Assembly: GCF_021513135.1 (NCBI RefSeq)
Contig: NZ_CP090981.1
Span: 1,364,001 to 1,428,000, forward strand
DNA: 64,000 bases
From: Vibrio sp. SS-MA-C1-2
Lineage (GTDB): Bacteria > Pseudomonadota > Gammaproteobacteria > Enterobacterales > Vibrionaceae
Direction: 5' to 3'
The first letter of the stretch is position 1; every line of letters starts with the position of its first letter. The notes beneath the pieces are model-generated. The model saw nothing but the letters and a program-made list of their open reading frames with translations. It ran no database searches and was not told the DNA's origin. The position numbers and the translations under genes are program-made. Positions 28,190 through 36,205 of the stretch are shown here, in pieces.

Positions 28190-29173
28190 ATGCGCAGTGT
28201 TAAGCTATATCAATACTCCTTACCTATGGACAGTGGAGTCATTCTCCGTAATCAGCGCCTTGCAACTCGCGAGGGCTGGATTATTGAGCTTAATGATGGA
28301 GATATGCAGGCTTTTGGTGAAGTTGCACCTCTTCCCGAATTTAGTGAAGAGACTTTTGAACAAGCTGGACAGCAGTTACAACAGATTTTAAATCAATGGG
28401 TAAATCGTCAGCCAGAATTAACGGATCTTTATCCTTCTGTTGCTTTTGGCTTTAGTATGGCAAAGTTAGAATTGGCTAATGGATTACCCGCGGAAGCGAA
28501 TTACCGAGTTGCCCCTCTTTGTTCTGGCGATCCTGATGAACTGGTGGAACGACTAAGTGAAATGTCTGGAGATAAAGTTGCAAAAATTAAAGTGGGTATG
28601 TATGAAGCGGTTCGTGACGGAATGGTCGCAAATATGTTTCTGGAAGCAATACCTGAACTAAAATTACGTTTAGATGCTAACCGTGGTTGGACGCCATTAA
28701 AATCGCAACAGTTTGCAAAGTACGTGAACCCTCAATATCGAGATCGTATCGCTTTCATTGAAGAGCCATGCCATACCCCTGAACAGAGTCTTCATTTTGC
28801 AGAAGAGACCGGTATTGCCATTGCATGGGATGAAACGGTTCGTGATGAAGGGTTTATTGTAAAAGCAGATCCTAGAGTCTCAGCTATTGTGATTAAACCA
28901 ACATTAGTAGGCTCAATCGCATACTGTTTAACTTTGATTGAACAAGCGAAATCACTAGGACTTGACGTTGTGATTAGCTCAAGTTTAGAGTCTAGTCTTG
29001 GTTTAACTCAATTAGCGCGTTTTGCTCAATGGCAGCTACCTGAAATGGTTCCTGGATTGGATACTATGCAACTTTTCCAATCACAGCTTGTGACTGCGTG
29101 GCCTGATTGCTCTCTGCCAATTACCACACTAGAGCAATTAACGCTCGCTTACCAACAGAATGAAACGGTTTAA
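28190..29173 (+). CDS. menC: MenC, o-succinylbenzoate synthase
   Basis: Enolase-superfamily dehydratase of menaquinone synthesis. The catalytic lysines are in VAKIKVGMYEA and SAIVIKPTLVGS. The metal ligands are the aspartate of LRLDANRGW, the glutamate of IAFIEEPC and the aspartate of IAWDETVRD. It has 327 residues (E. coli 320). AGGAAG precedes the ATG. The stop codon is 3 bp before menE, so the two are tightly coupled. Confidence 0.95.
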   Translation: MRSVKLYQYSLPMDSGVILRNQRLATREGWIIELNDGDMQAFGEVAPLPEFSEETFEQAGQQLQQILNQWVNRQPELTDLYPSVAFGFSMAKLELANGLPAEANYRVAPLCSGDPDELVERLSEMSGDKVAKIKVGMYEAVRDGMVANMFLEAIPELKLRLDANRGWTPLKSQQFAKYVNPQYRDRIAFIEEPCHTPEQSLHFAEETGIAIAWDETVRDEGFIVKADPRVSAIVIKPTLVGSIAYCLTLIEQAKSLGLDVVISSSLESSLGLTQLARFAQWQLPEMVPGLDTMQLFQSQLVTAWPDCSLPITTLEQLTLAYQQNETV

Positions 29174-29176
29174 GCT

Positions 29177-30562
29177 ATGAAGCATTTCTCTAATTGGCCT
29201 TGGCAAGTTTGGGCAGAAAAAACACCTGATGCGATTGGATTGAAATTTGAGGCGCAGACGTACACTTGGCAACAGATCAGTAATAAAGTCGAATGCATGG
29301 CGAAAAATTTTGCTGATCAGGGAGTGCAACGTGACGATTTAGTCGCAACGTATTGTCATAATAGTATTGAGCAATATTGGTTATTTTTAGCAACGTTACG
29401 TTTGGGTGCACGTTTTATCGCTTTAAACCCAAGATTGACCACCAATGATGTTGAAGGACATATAAAACAACTTAATATTCGTCATTTTTGGCAGCCTGAA
29501 GACAATGAGAATATAGGTATATCATTATCGTCATTAACATTATCAGAATGTGAATGTAAGACACATGAACCGATTACGGTTCCTGTTAAATGGCGTTCAA
29601 ATCGTCCAGCGACGTTTGTTTTGACATCTGGGTCCAGTGGGCGACCAAAAGCCGTTGTTCATAGTATCGATAATCATTTAGCGAGTGCTGAGGGGTTATT
29701 ACAAAAACTCCCATTTGAAGCGACAGACAGTTGGTTACTTTCATTACCTCTCTTTCATGTGTCAGGATTAGCTATCATTTGGCGCTGCTTATTAAAAGGA
29801 GCAACCTTAGTTATTCCAGAAAGCCGCCATTTACAACCAGAAATCAATCAAGTTTCTCACGCCTCATTAGTTCCGACCCAGTTAATTAAGCTGTTAGAGA
29901 GTGGTGAAAATAAGACTCAACTCAAACAGGTTCTATTAGGTGGTGCTGCGATCCCTGTCTCATTAACAGATAAGGCTAATAAGCTAGGAATTAGTTGTTG
30001 GTCTGGTTATGGAATGACGGAAATGGCATCAACGGTAACTGCAAAACCTGCTGATGGTTTAGATGGCGTTGGACTCGTGTTACCAAATAGAGAACTGATG
30101 TTGAAAGAGGGAGAAGTCCTTGTACGCGGTGATTCACTCTGTATGGGATATTATCGTTTAGGAATTATTCTGCCTGTTGTTAATGAACATAGTTGGTTTG
30201 AAACCAAAGATCGTGGTGAGATCATTGATGGTCAGCTTCATATTCATGGTCGAATTGATAATATGTTTAAGTCAGGTGGTGAGAAAATCCAGCCTGAAGA
30301 TATTGAAAAAGTATTACTGAGTCATCCGGAAATATCACAAGCATTTGTTTTTCCAATAAAGAGTGAGCAGTTTGGTCAACGTCCAGTCGCAGTCATAAGT
30401 ACTCAAAACCATCAATTAACCGAGCAGTTATCGACATGGTTAGAAGGAAAACTTGTTCGTTTTATGCATCCTGACCATTATTATATTTTACCAGAGCGCT
30501 TGTTAGCTGGAGGAATTAAGCCCTCTCGTTTTCAGATCAAAGAGTGGCTGAGTAAACAGTGA
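29177..30562 (+). CDS. menE: MenE, o-succinylbenzoate-CoA ligase
   Basis: Activates o-succinylbenzoate to its CoA thioester. ANL-family adenylating enzyme with the P-loop FVLTSGSSGRPKAVVH (about residue 150), the motif SGYGMTEMAS and the hinge HGRIDNMFKSGGEKIQPEDIE. The catalytic lysine is in GGIKPSRFQIKEW. It has 461 residues (E. coli 451). Last gene of the men cluster; an ERIC-like copy follows at once. Confidence 0.94.
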   Translation: MKHFSNWPWQVWAEKTPDAIGLKFEAQTYTWQQISNKVECMAKNFADQGVQRDDLVATYCHNSIEQYWLFLATLRLGARFIALNPRLTTNDVEGHIKQLNIRHFWQPEDNENIGISLSSLTLSECECKTHEPITVPVKWRSNRPATFVLTSGSSGRPKAVVHSIDNHLASAEGLLQKLPFEATDSWLLSLPLFHVSGLAIIWRCLLKGATLVIPESRHLQPEINQVSHASLVPTQLIKLLESGENKTQLKQVLLGGAAIPVSLTDKANKLGISCWSGYGMTEMASTVTAKPADGLDGVGLVLPNRELMLKEGEVLVRGDSLCMGYYRLGIILPVVNEHSWFETKDRGEIIDGQLHIHGRIDNMFKSGGEKIQPEDIEKVLLSHPEISQAFVFPIKSEQFGQRPVAVISTQNHQLTEQLSTWLEGKLVRFMHPDHYYILPERLLAGGIKPSRFQIKEWLSKQ

Positions 30563-30596
30563 TAATGATAACCAGTTTTAAGTAAGACGGATATTG

Positions 30597-30710
30597 ACAC
30601 CCAAAGTAATTGGCGTTGTGAATAGGTAGCAAGAAAGTGAGGCTTCATGAGAATAGATGAGGCGAATGGACATAATCAACAACCTAGCAACTTCAAATAA
30701 GAAGGGTATA
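30597..30710 (+). repeat. ERIC-like repeat, nearly full length
   Basis: About 114 bp. The left end is degenerate (ACACCCAAAG rather than TATACCCAAAG) and the centre is diverged (CTTCATGAG). The right end AAGAAGGGTATA is intact. Confidence 0.8.
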
Positions 30711-30772
30711 CTATTATTCAATTCGCTTGGTATGGCTGAGCGATGAATTTCCCCCTTTATCGAGGATATACA

Positions 30773-31159
30773 ATGTCAGAAATATTATCTCCAGAACAGC
30801 TAACGAAAATCCAAAATTATGACTCAGAAAAACGTTTAAGCTACTTTATTAAAGAAGTGGTTACTCATTCTGAAGTTTGGATTTTAACCGATGAGCATGG
30901 CTGCGTGATGTTAAATAGTGATGACGAAGATTGCGTACCTGTTTGGCCTTCAGAGCAATTTGCTAGCTTGTGGGCAACCGGTGATTGGAAAGCGTGTGAG
31001 CCAAAATCAATCTCTTTAAATAAATGGCATAGTCGTTGGACTGTGGGTTTAGAAGATGATGAGCTTGCAGTCGCAGTGTTCCCGAATCAAAGTGAAGAAG
31101 GTGTAGTTATTTCTCCTGATGAACTTGATTTTGAATTAAGAAAGCAAAGTAAGAAATAA
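30773..31159 (+). CDS. DUF2750 family protein
   Basis: Small acidic cytoplasmic protein of 128 residues with no signal peptide or membrane segment. It resembles the DUF2750 family: RLSYFIKEVVTHSEVWILTD, then VPVWPSEQFASLWATGDW, then a C-terminal VSPDELDFEL segment. The ATG at 30773 has GAGG 7 nt upstream and was preferred to an upstream ATG at 30743. Function unknown. Stands alone between two ERIC-like repeats. Confidence 0.75.
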   Translation: MSEILSPEQLTKIQNYDSEKRLSYFIKEVVTHSEVWILTDEHGCVMLNSDDEDCVPVWPSEQFASLWATGDWKACEPKSISLNKWHSRWTVGLEDDELAVAVFPNQSEEGVVISPDELDFELRKQSKK

Positions 31160-31230
31160 TCATTTAAATCGATAATTAAAATGGCGATAAATTGCGCTAG
31201 ACTTATTGTTATATGTTCTTTTTAATCGTC

Positions 31231-31294
31231 TATACCTAAAATAATTGGAGTTGCTAGTAGCCAATAACCTAGCAACTTCAAGTAAGAAGGGATA
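31231..31294 (+). repeat. ERIC-like repeat, minimal 64-bp derivative
   Basis: Only the two ends remain: TATACCTAAAATAATTGGAG and AACTTCAAGTAAGAAGG with a shortened GATA end. The whole interior is missing. Confidence 0.8.
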
Positions 31295-31369
31295 AGCTAG
31301 TCAATAATCAAGTTAATCAATGCTATAGGCTAGTTATATTAAAGCTGTTTTAATAAAAAGGAGTTAGAA

Positions 31370-32317
31370 TTGTTGAAGTTTACTCAGATGGAGTTAGATA
31401 GATGTTTCTCTCAACGCAAAAATAGCGAATGGGTGAATAATAGCCATCGAAATGGGCAATTCTTACTTCTTTTAAAAAATCAGCACTTGGTCAATAGTGA
31501 CACATTTCAGCCTGTTTTTTTGGGTTGGGAACAAGTTTTAGAATTAGGATTAACAGAGCACCCTCGTTATCTTTTAGGCGCAAACGAAAGTCAAAATATC
31601 TTTGCTCTCGATCTAACCGAAAGAGAGACATTATCTTCTTCTATACCGCAACCGTTAGAGACAGAAAAACAGATCTGGGTTGAGCTTCGTCAGATTGCAC
31701 CAAATCTTGATAACCAAACTGCATCGCTATTAATGCTAGCACGAGGTTTACTCCATTGGCATCGCCACAGTCAGTTTTGTGGTGCATGTGGAGAAGAAAC
31801 TGAAACCTATGATTTAGGACATTCTCGTCAATGTCTAAATGCTTCTTGTGAATATCAAGTTTTCCCACGTACTGATTCCGCTGTCATCATGGTGGTTAAA
31901 CGGATTTTTTCTGATGGTATTGAACGTGTTTTATTGGGAAGACAAAGCAGTTGGCCTGAAGGAATGTATTCTTGTTTGGCTGGTTTTGTTGATCAAGGTG
32001 AAACATTAGAGCAAACCGTTAAACGTGAAGTGAAAGAAGAGTCAGGTATTGAGATTGGCGCAGTTCATTATATTGCCTCACAGCCTTGGTTATTACCATC
32101 AAGCTTAATGTTAGGATTCTTTGCTGAAGCGACAAGTGAAGAGATTCAGGTCGATAAAGATGAACTTGCAGATGCAAAATGGTTTACTCGAGAAGAGGTG
32201 AAGACATTTGGTGAAGTCTCTTCGGCCAATGAGCATGACGGAACAGAATGCTATAAACTACCTTCAAAAATATCAATTTCTCGTCTTCTTATCGAAATGT
32301 GGCTTGATCAAGCATAA
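31370..32317 (+). CDS. nudC: NudC-type NAD(H) pyrophosphatase (Nudix)
   Basis: Hydrolyses NAD(H) to NMN(H) and AMP; family members also remove NAD caps from RNA. The order is an N-terminal NUDIX-like domain (1-110), a zinc ribbon with FCGACGEE and QCLNASCEY, and then the Nudix domain with the full box GFVDQGETLEQTVKREVKEE. The C-terminal family motif SQPWPFP is changed to SQPWLLP. It has 315 residues, longer than E. coli NudC (257) but like actinobacterial enzymes. The TTG start has AAGGAG 6 nt upstream; the first ATG is at 31388. Confidence 0.85.
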   Translation: MLKFTQMELDRCFSQRKNSEWVNNSHRNGQFLLLLKNQHLVNSDTFQPVFLGWEQVLELGLTEHPRYLLGANESQNIFALDLTERETLSSSIPQPLETEKQIWVELRQIAPNLDNQTASLLMLARGLLHWHRHSQFCGACGEETETYDLGHSRQCLNASCEYQVFPRTDSAVIMVVKRIFSDGIERVLLGRQSSWPEGMYSCLAGFVDQGETLEQTVKREVKEESGIEIGAVHYIASQPWLLPSSLMLGFFAEATSEEIQVDKDELADAKWFTREEVKTFGEVSSANEHDGTECYKLPSKISISRLLIEMWLDQA

Positions 32318-32364
32318 TGACCTAACGCTATTCAACTGATTATACTTGCTTAAAAAAGAACGGC

Positions 32365-32492
32365 TATACCCTTTTTACTTGAAGTTGCTAGGTTGTTGGC
32401 GTCGCTCATTCGCCCCAATCATATAGCACATCTATACTCATGGGGCCTCATTCGCTTGGCGCCTACTAGCAACGCCAATTACTTTGGGTATA
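32365..32492 (-). repeat. ERIC-like palindromic repeat, full length
   Basis: A 128-bp full copy starting TATACCCTTTTTACTTGAAG and ending TTACTTTGGGTATA, between nudC and the TPR-protein gene. Confidence 0.9.
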
Positions 32493-32520
32493 AACAGTAT
32501 TTATTCTTTCTATGGCTATA

Positions 32521-32550
32521 ATTAATAGGGTACTTTTTCACCCTATTAAT
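32521..32550. promoter_or_regulatory. Perfect inverted repeat upstream of the TPR-protein gene
   Basis: ATTAATAGGGT and ACCCTATTAAT form a perfect 11-bp dyad with an 8-nt loop. The right arm touches the Shine-Dalgarno GGAG at 32551, and TATAAT at 32517-32522 overlaps the left arm. It could be a protein operator at the start of transcription or an RNA hairpin limiting ribosome access. Confidence 0.5.
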
Positions 32551-32559
32551 GGAGTCATT

Positions 32560-33414
32560 ATGACAAAAATATATTTACTATTGTTTACGCTTCTCTCTGT
32601 CTTTTTGTCATCGATGACCTTTGCTACAGAGGATATCGCCTATTCTCAACAAAGTCTTTATGATAAACCCTTAATGGAACGCTATGTACTTGATGAACTT
32701 AAGTCATTACGTACTGATCAGCAAGATCTGGAACGCCGTTTAGTGATTGAAATGACCGACCGTGAACTGGCGGTTGCCGATAAATCGATGAATTATGCTA
32801 ATGTGACAGTTACCTACTTTTTCTACCTCATTGCTGGTGCTGCTTCATTAATTGCATTAGTGGGTTGGCAATCATTTAAAGAAATAAAGATTAATACTAA
32901 AAAGATGGCTGAACAGCAATTAAATGGAATTACCCAGCAATATGAGAAAAAATTCCAAGCATTAGAGCGAGACCTGAAACGAAAAACTCGCATTATCGCT
33001 GAAAATAATAAAGAGATAGAGATCATCAATGAGATCCATAATCTGTGGCTTAGAGCACAAAACTCACAAACTGCAGAGCAAAAAATGGAAGTTTATGATG
33101 AAATACTGGTTATTCGTCCCGGAGATTTAGAAGCTTTGACCCATAAAGCAGATGCAGCGATGGAGATGCGAGAATTTCACTGGGCCTTAAGTCTCTGTAA
33201 TCGCGTGTTAGATGTCGATAATAACAATGCTTATGCTTATTATCAGCGTGCTTGTGCTTACTCTTGTTTAGGTTGGGAAGAACAAGCGATAACTGATTTA
33301 GAACAGGCGATTCACTTTAGTACATCGTTGAAAGAGTTAGTTGCTGAAGAAGCAGACTTTGAGCAACTTCATGGTAATGAACGCTTTGAAAAGATCTTAT
33401 CATCAGAGAGTTAG
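32560..33414 (+). CDS. Membrane-anchored coiled-coil/TPR protein
   Basis: Not a named family that I recognise. The order is a signal peptide-like start (1-22), a membrane segment at 81-103 (VTVTYFFYLIAGAASLIALVG), a likely coiled coil at about 108-155 rich in K, Q and E, and TPR-like helices at about 175-255 (PGDLEALTHKADAAMEMREFHWALSLCNRVL, and NNAYAYYQRACAYSCLGWEEQAITDLEQAI split across two repeats). The ATG at 32560 has GGAG 5 nt upstream and gives a good signal peptide; an ATG at 32512 lies before the upstream dyad and was rejected. Probably a scaffold at the inner membrane. Stands alone. Confidence 0.8.
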   Translation: MTKIYLLLFTLLSVFLSSMTFATEDIAYSQQSLYDKPLMERYVLDELKSLRTDQQDLERRLVIEMTDRELAVADKSMNYANVTVTYFFYLIAGAASLIALVGWQSFKEIKINTKKMAEQQLNGITQQYEKKFQALERDLKRKTRIIAENNKEIEIINEIHNLWLRAQNSQTAEQKMEVYDEILVIRPGDLEALTHKADAAMEMREFHWALSLCNRVLDVDNNNAYAYYQRACAYSCLGWEEQAITDLEQAIHFSTSLKELVAEEADFEQLHGNERFEKILSSES

Positions 33415-33596
33415 TAAAAAGGGCGCAATTGAAAAATAAAAAGAAGGTTTAAATTTTATGCTTAACACGAAATTAATGAGAAAACAGAAGGATATAGTAA
33501 TAAACGTTTTTGTTTAAGGAACAACGAATGATTTTATTATTATCACCGGTACAATATACTCAAGTATAGCAATATCGGTACTTTATGGAAAAAACA

Positions 33597-34639
33597 ATGA
33601 CAACATATAATTTACCTCAACTTGGTTGGCGCCCTTATTTTCAACAACAAGTTGAATGGGACTCTCTATTAATACCCGCTCGAATCATTGCTCATCATCG
33701 ATCATCGATGGTTCTGATTAATGAGCAAGGTGAGTTTTCAATTCCAATGAGTGAGCTATTGAGTGAAGCAACTGTTGGCGATTGGGTGCTTATTACAGAG
33801 CAAGAACAGCCCCAAGCAGAGACACTACTGGAGCGATTCTCGTTATTCAGCCGAAAAGCCGCTGGAAGTAAAGTGGCAGAGCAGAGGATTGCTGCCAATA
33901 TTGATACGGTATTTATCGTTTGCTCAATGAATGATGATTTTAACTTGAGCCGTATTGAGCGCTATTTAGCATTAGCCAATGAAGCCGAAGTTGAGCCCGT
34001 CGTGGTATTAACAAAAGCGGATTGTGTCGATGATCCCTACGCGTTTATCGATCAGGTACGTAGTATTGATTCAATGTTGATGGTTGAAGCGGTTAACGGT
34101 TTAGACTCTGACTCTATTCAGCCTTTAGAAAGTTGGTGTGGTAAAGGGAAAACTATCGCATTTCTCGGTTCTTCTGGCGTCGGCAAGTCAACCTTGATTA
34201 ATACCTTGTTGGGGGGGGAACTCAGCTAACTGGTGCGATTCGTGAAGATGATAGTAAAGGTAAGCATACCACGACTTCTCGTTCACTGCATTGGACTGAG
34301 TCTGGGGCTATTTTGGTCGATACTCCGGGAATGCGTGAGTTACAACTTGCTGATTGTGAGCAAGGAGTAGAACAGACTTTTTCTGATATTGTTGAATTAA
34401 TTCAGCAGTGTCGCTTTAATGATTGTCATCATGGTAATGAACCGGGATGTGCCGTGGTGTCAGCCTTAGAGAGTGGTGAGCTTGATCCGCGTCGTTTTAA
34501 TAACTATTTAAAATTACAGCGTGAGCAAGAGATCAACAGTGCATCGATCGCAGAAAAGCGAGCAAAAGGGAAAGCGTTAAGCAAAATGTACAGTAGTGTG
34601 CAATCCGCTGGACGAGCAATGAAACAAGGACGAAGTTAA
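33597..34639 (+). pseudogene. rsgA: RsgA-type ribosome-assembly GTPase, frameshifted
   Basis: Circularly permuted GTPase that checks late 30S subunit maturation. The first part (33597-34229) has an OB-fold domain, G4 [11 protein letters not shown] and the P-loop [19 protein letters not shown]. The frame then hits TAA just after a run of eight G (34211-34218). The rest continues in another frame with TGAIREDDSKGKHTTTSRS, G3 VDTPGMREL and the zinc site CRFNDCHHGNEPGC. One more G would give a 347-residue protein, the family length. A sequencing or assembly deletion is most likely; a real mutation or slippage is possible. It could be a paralogue of the main rsgA. Confidence 0.88.
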
Positions 34640-34686
34640 GTTATGATAATTAAACTTACTTAATATTAAATCTTTAGTTTAAAGAT

Positions 34687-34717
34687 AAAAAAGGCCACCT
34701 AATCGGTGGCCTTTTTT
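34687..34717. terminator. Bidirectional terminator between rsgA and yfaE
   Basis: Perfect stem GGCCACC/GGTGGCC with a 5-nt loop, flanked by A and T runs. Serves both converging genes. Confidence 0.9.
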
Positions 34718-34747
34718 ATACAAACAATATGAGAATAATACAATGTA

Positions 34748-34993
34748 TTAGATTTCAATGACAATATCGCAAGAAGGAATCGTACTACAAGCAAGAAACT
34801 CTCCTTTTTTGAGAAAGGCGATAGGTTCATTAATGTATTTAACCTCACCTTTAATCAGTTTACAGCGACAAGCACCGCAAAAACCTTCTCGACACTGGGA
34901 CTCAATCTGAACCTGATTTACCTCTAACACTTCAAGAATGGTTTTATTACCTGAAGTATTAAAGTTCGAACCCTTCACATTAATCACTGGCAT
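34748..34993 (-). CDS. yfaE: YfaE, 2Fe-2S ferredoxin for NrdB maintenance
   Basis: Plant-type ferredoxin that donates electrons to rebuild the diferric-tyrosyl cofactor of NrdB. The four cluster cysteines are C34, C39 and C42 in SQCREGFCGACRC, and C69 in FLACS. It has 82 residues (E. coli 84). The start MPVINVKG at 34993 lies one base beyond the nrdB stop codon, so it is coupled to nrdB; a longer frame from 35041 overlaps nrdB and was rejected. Confidence 0.92.
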   Translation of the reverse strand: MPVINVKGSNFNTSGNKTILEVLEVNQVQIESQCREGFCGACRCKLIKGEVKYINEPIAFLKKGEFLACSTIPSCDIVIEI

Positions 34994-34994
34994 C

Positions 34995-36127
34995 TTAAAG
35001 TTCAAAATCACCGAAGTCTTCAGCATCGACTTCATTGTCAATTTGACCGACTAAATAAGAGCTGATTTCAACTTCTTGGGGTGCAACTTGAACATTATCA
35101 GAAGAGAGCCAAGTATTAATCCAAGGAATTGGGTTATTAGTGACACCTTCATATGCGGGTACAAGTCCGACAGCTTGCATACGTAAGTTAGTAATGTACT
35201 CAACGTACTGACGTAAAATATCTTTATTCAGCCCAATCATTGAGCCATCTTTAAAGAGATACTCTGCCCACTCTTTCTCTTGCTCGGCCGCTTGTTTAAA
35301 TATCGCGTAACTTTGCTGTTCACACTCTTTCGCAATTTCAGCCATTTCTGGATCATCTTCACCACTACCCATAATATTGAGCATATGCTGGGTGCTGGTT
35401 AAGTGAAGGGCCTCATCACGAGCGATAAGTTTGATGATCTTGGCGTTACCTTCCATTAATTCGCGTTCAGCAAAGGCAAATGAACAGGCAAAGCTAACGT
35501 AGAAACGGATCGCTTCTAAGGCATTCACTGACATGATGCAGAGGTAGAGCTTTTTCTTAAGTTCTCGCTCACTGATTTTAACTGTTACACCATTAATTTG
35601 ATGAGTTCCAGCGCCAAACTGATGAAATAGGCGAGTGCCTTCAATGAGATCATCGTAGTAATAAGCGATATCGGTCGCACGTTTAATAATATGCTCATTG
35701 GCAACAATATCGTCAAAGATCGTTGCAGGTTCATTGATAATATTACGAATAATATGGGTATATGAACGTGAATGGATCGTTTCAGAGAAAGACCAAGTTT
35801 CGATCCACGTTTCAAGCTCAGGCAGTGAAACTAAAGGTAGAAGCGCGACATTCGGGCTACGTCCTTGAATTGAATCGAGTAAGGTTTGGTATTTTAGATT
35901 ACTGATAAAAATGTGCTTTTCATGCTCAGGTAGCGCATGGTAATCAATACGATCTTGAGAAACATCGACCTCTTCTGGACGCCAAAAAAACTCAGTTGTT
36001 TTTCAATCAAGCGTTCAAATATTGGGTGCTTTTGTTGATCATAGCGGGCAACGTTTACAGATTGGCCAAAAAACATTGGTTCTTGTAGTTGGTCATTATT
36101 CTTTTGACAGAAAGTACTGTAAGTCAT
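34995..36127 (-). pseudogene. nrdB: NrdB, ribonucleotide reductase small subunit, frameshifted
   Basis: Class Ia radical-bearing subunit that provides the tyrosyl radical for NrdA. The N-terminus [20 protein letters not shown] and the C-terminal tail EDFGDFEL, which docks onto NrdA, are both intact. The frame breaks after QLSFF at an A7 run on the + strand (35984-35990; T7 in the gene). Adding one T restores FFWRPEEVD, as in E. coli, and a 377-residue protein (E. coli 376). The gene is normally needed for aerobic growth, so a base-calling error is the simplest cause. It lies between nrdA and yfaE. Confidence 0.93.
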
Positions 36128-36205
36128 TATTTCCTCCAGTTATCCATGGAAAAGGAAGTGAACACTTCCTTTTCCAAAATTTAAATCGTTCTGTTTGACG
36201 CAAGA

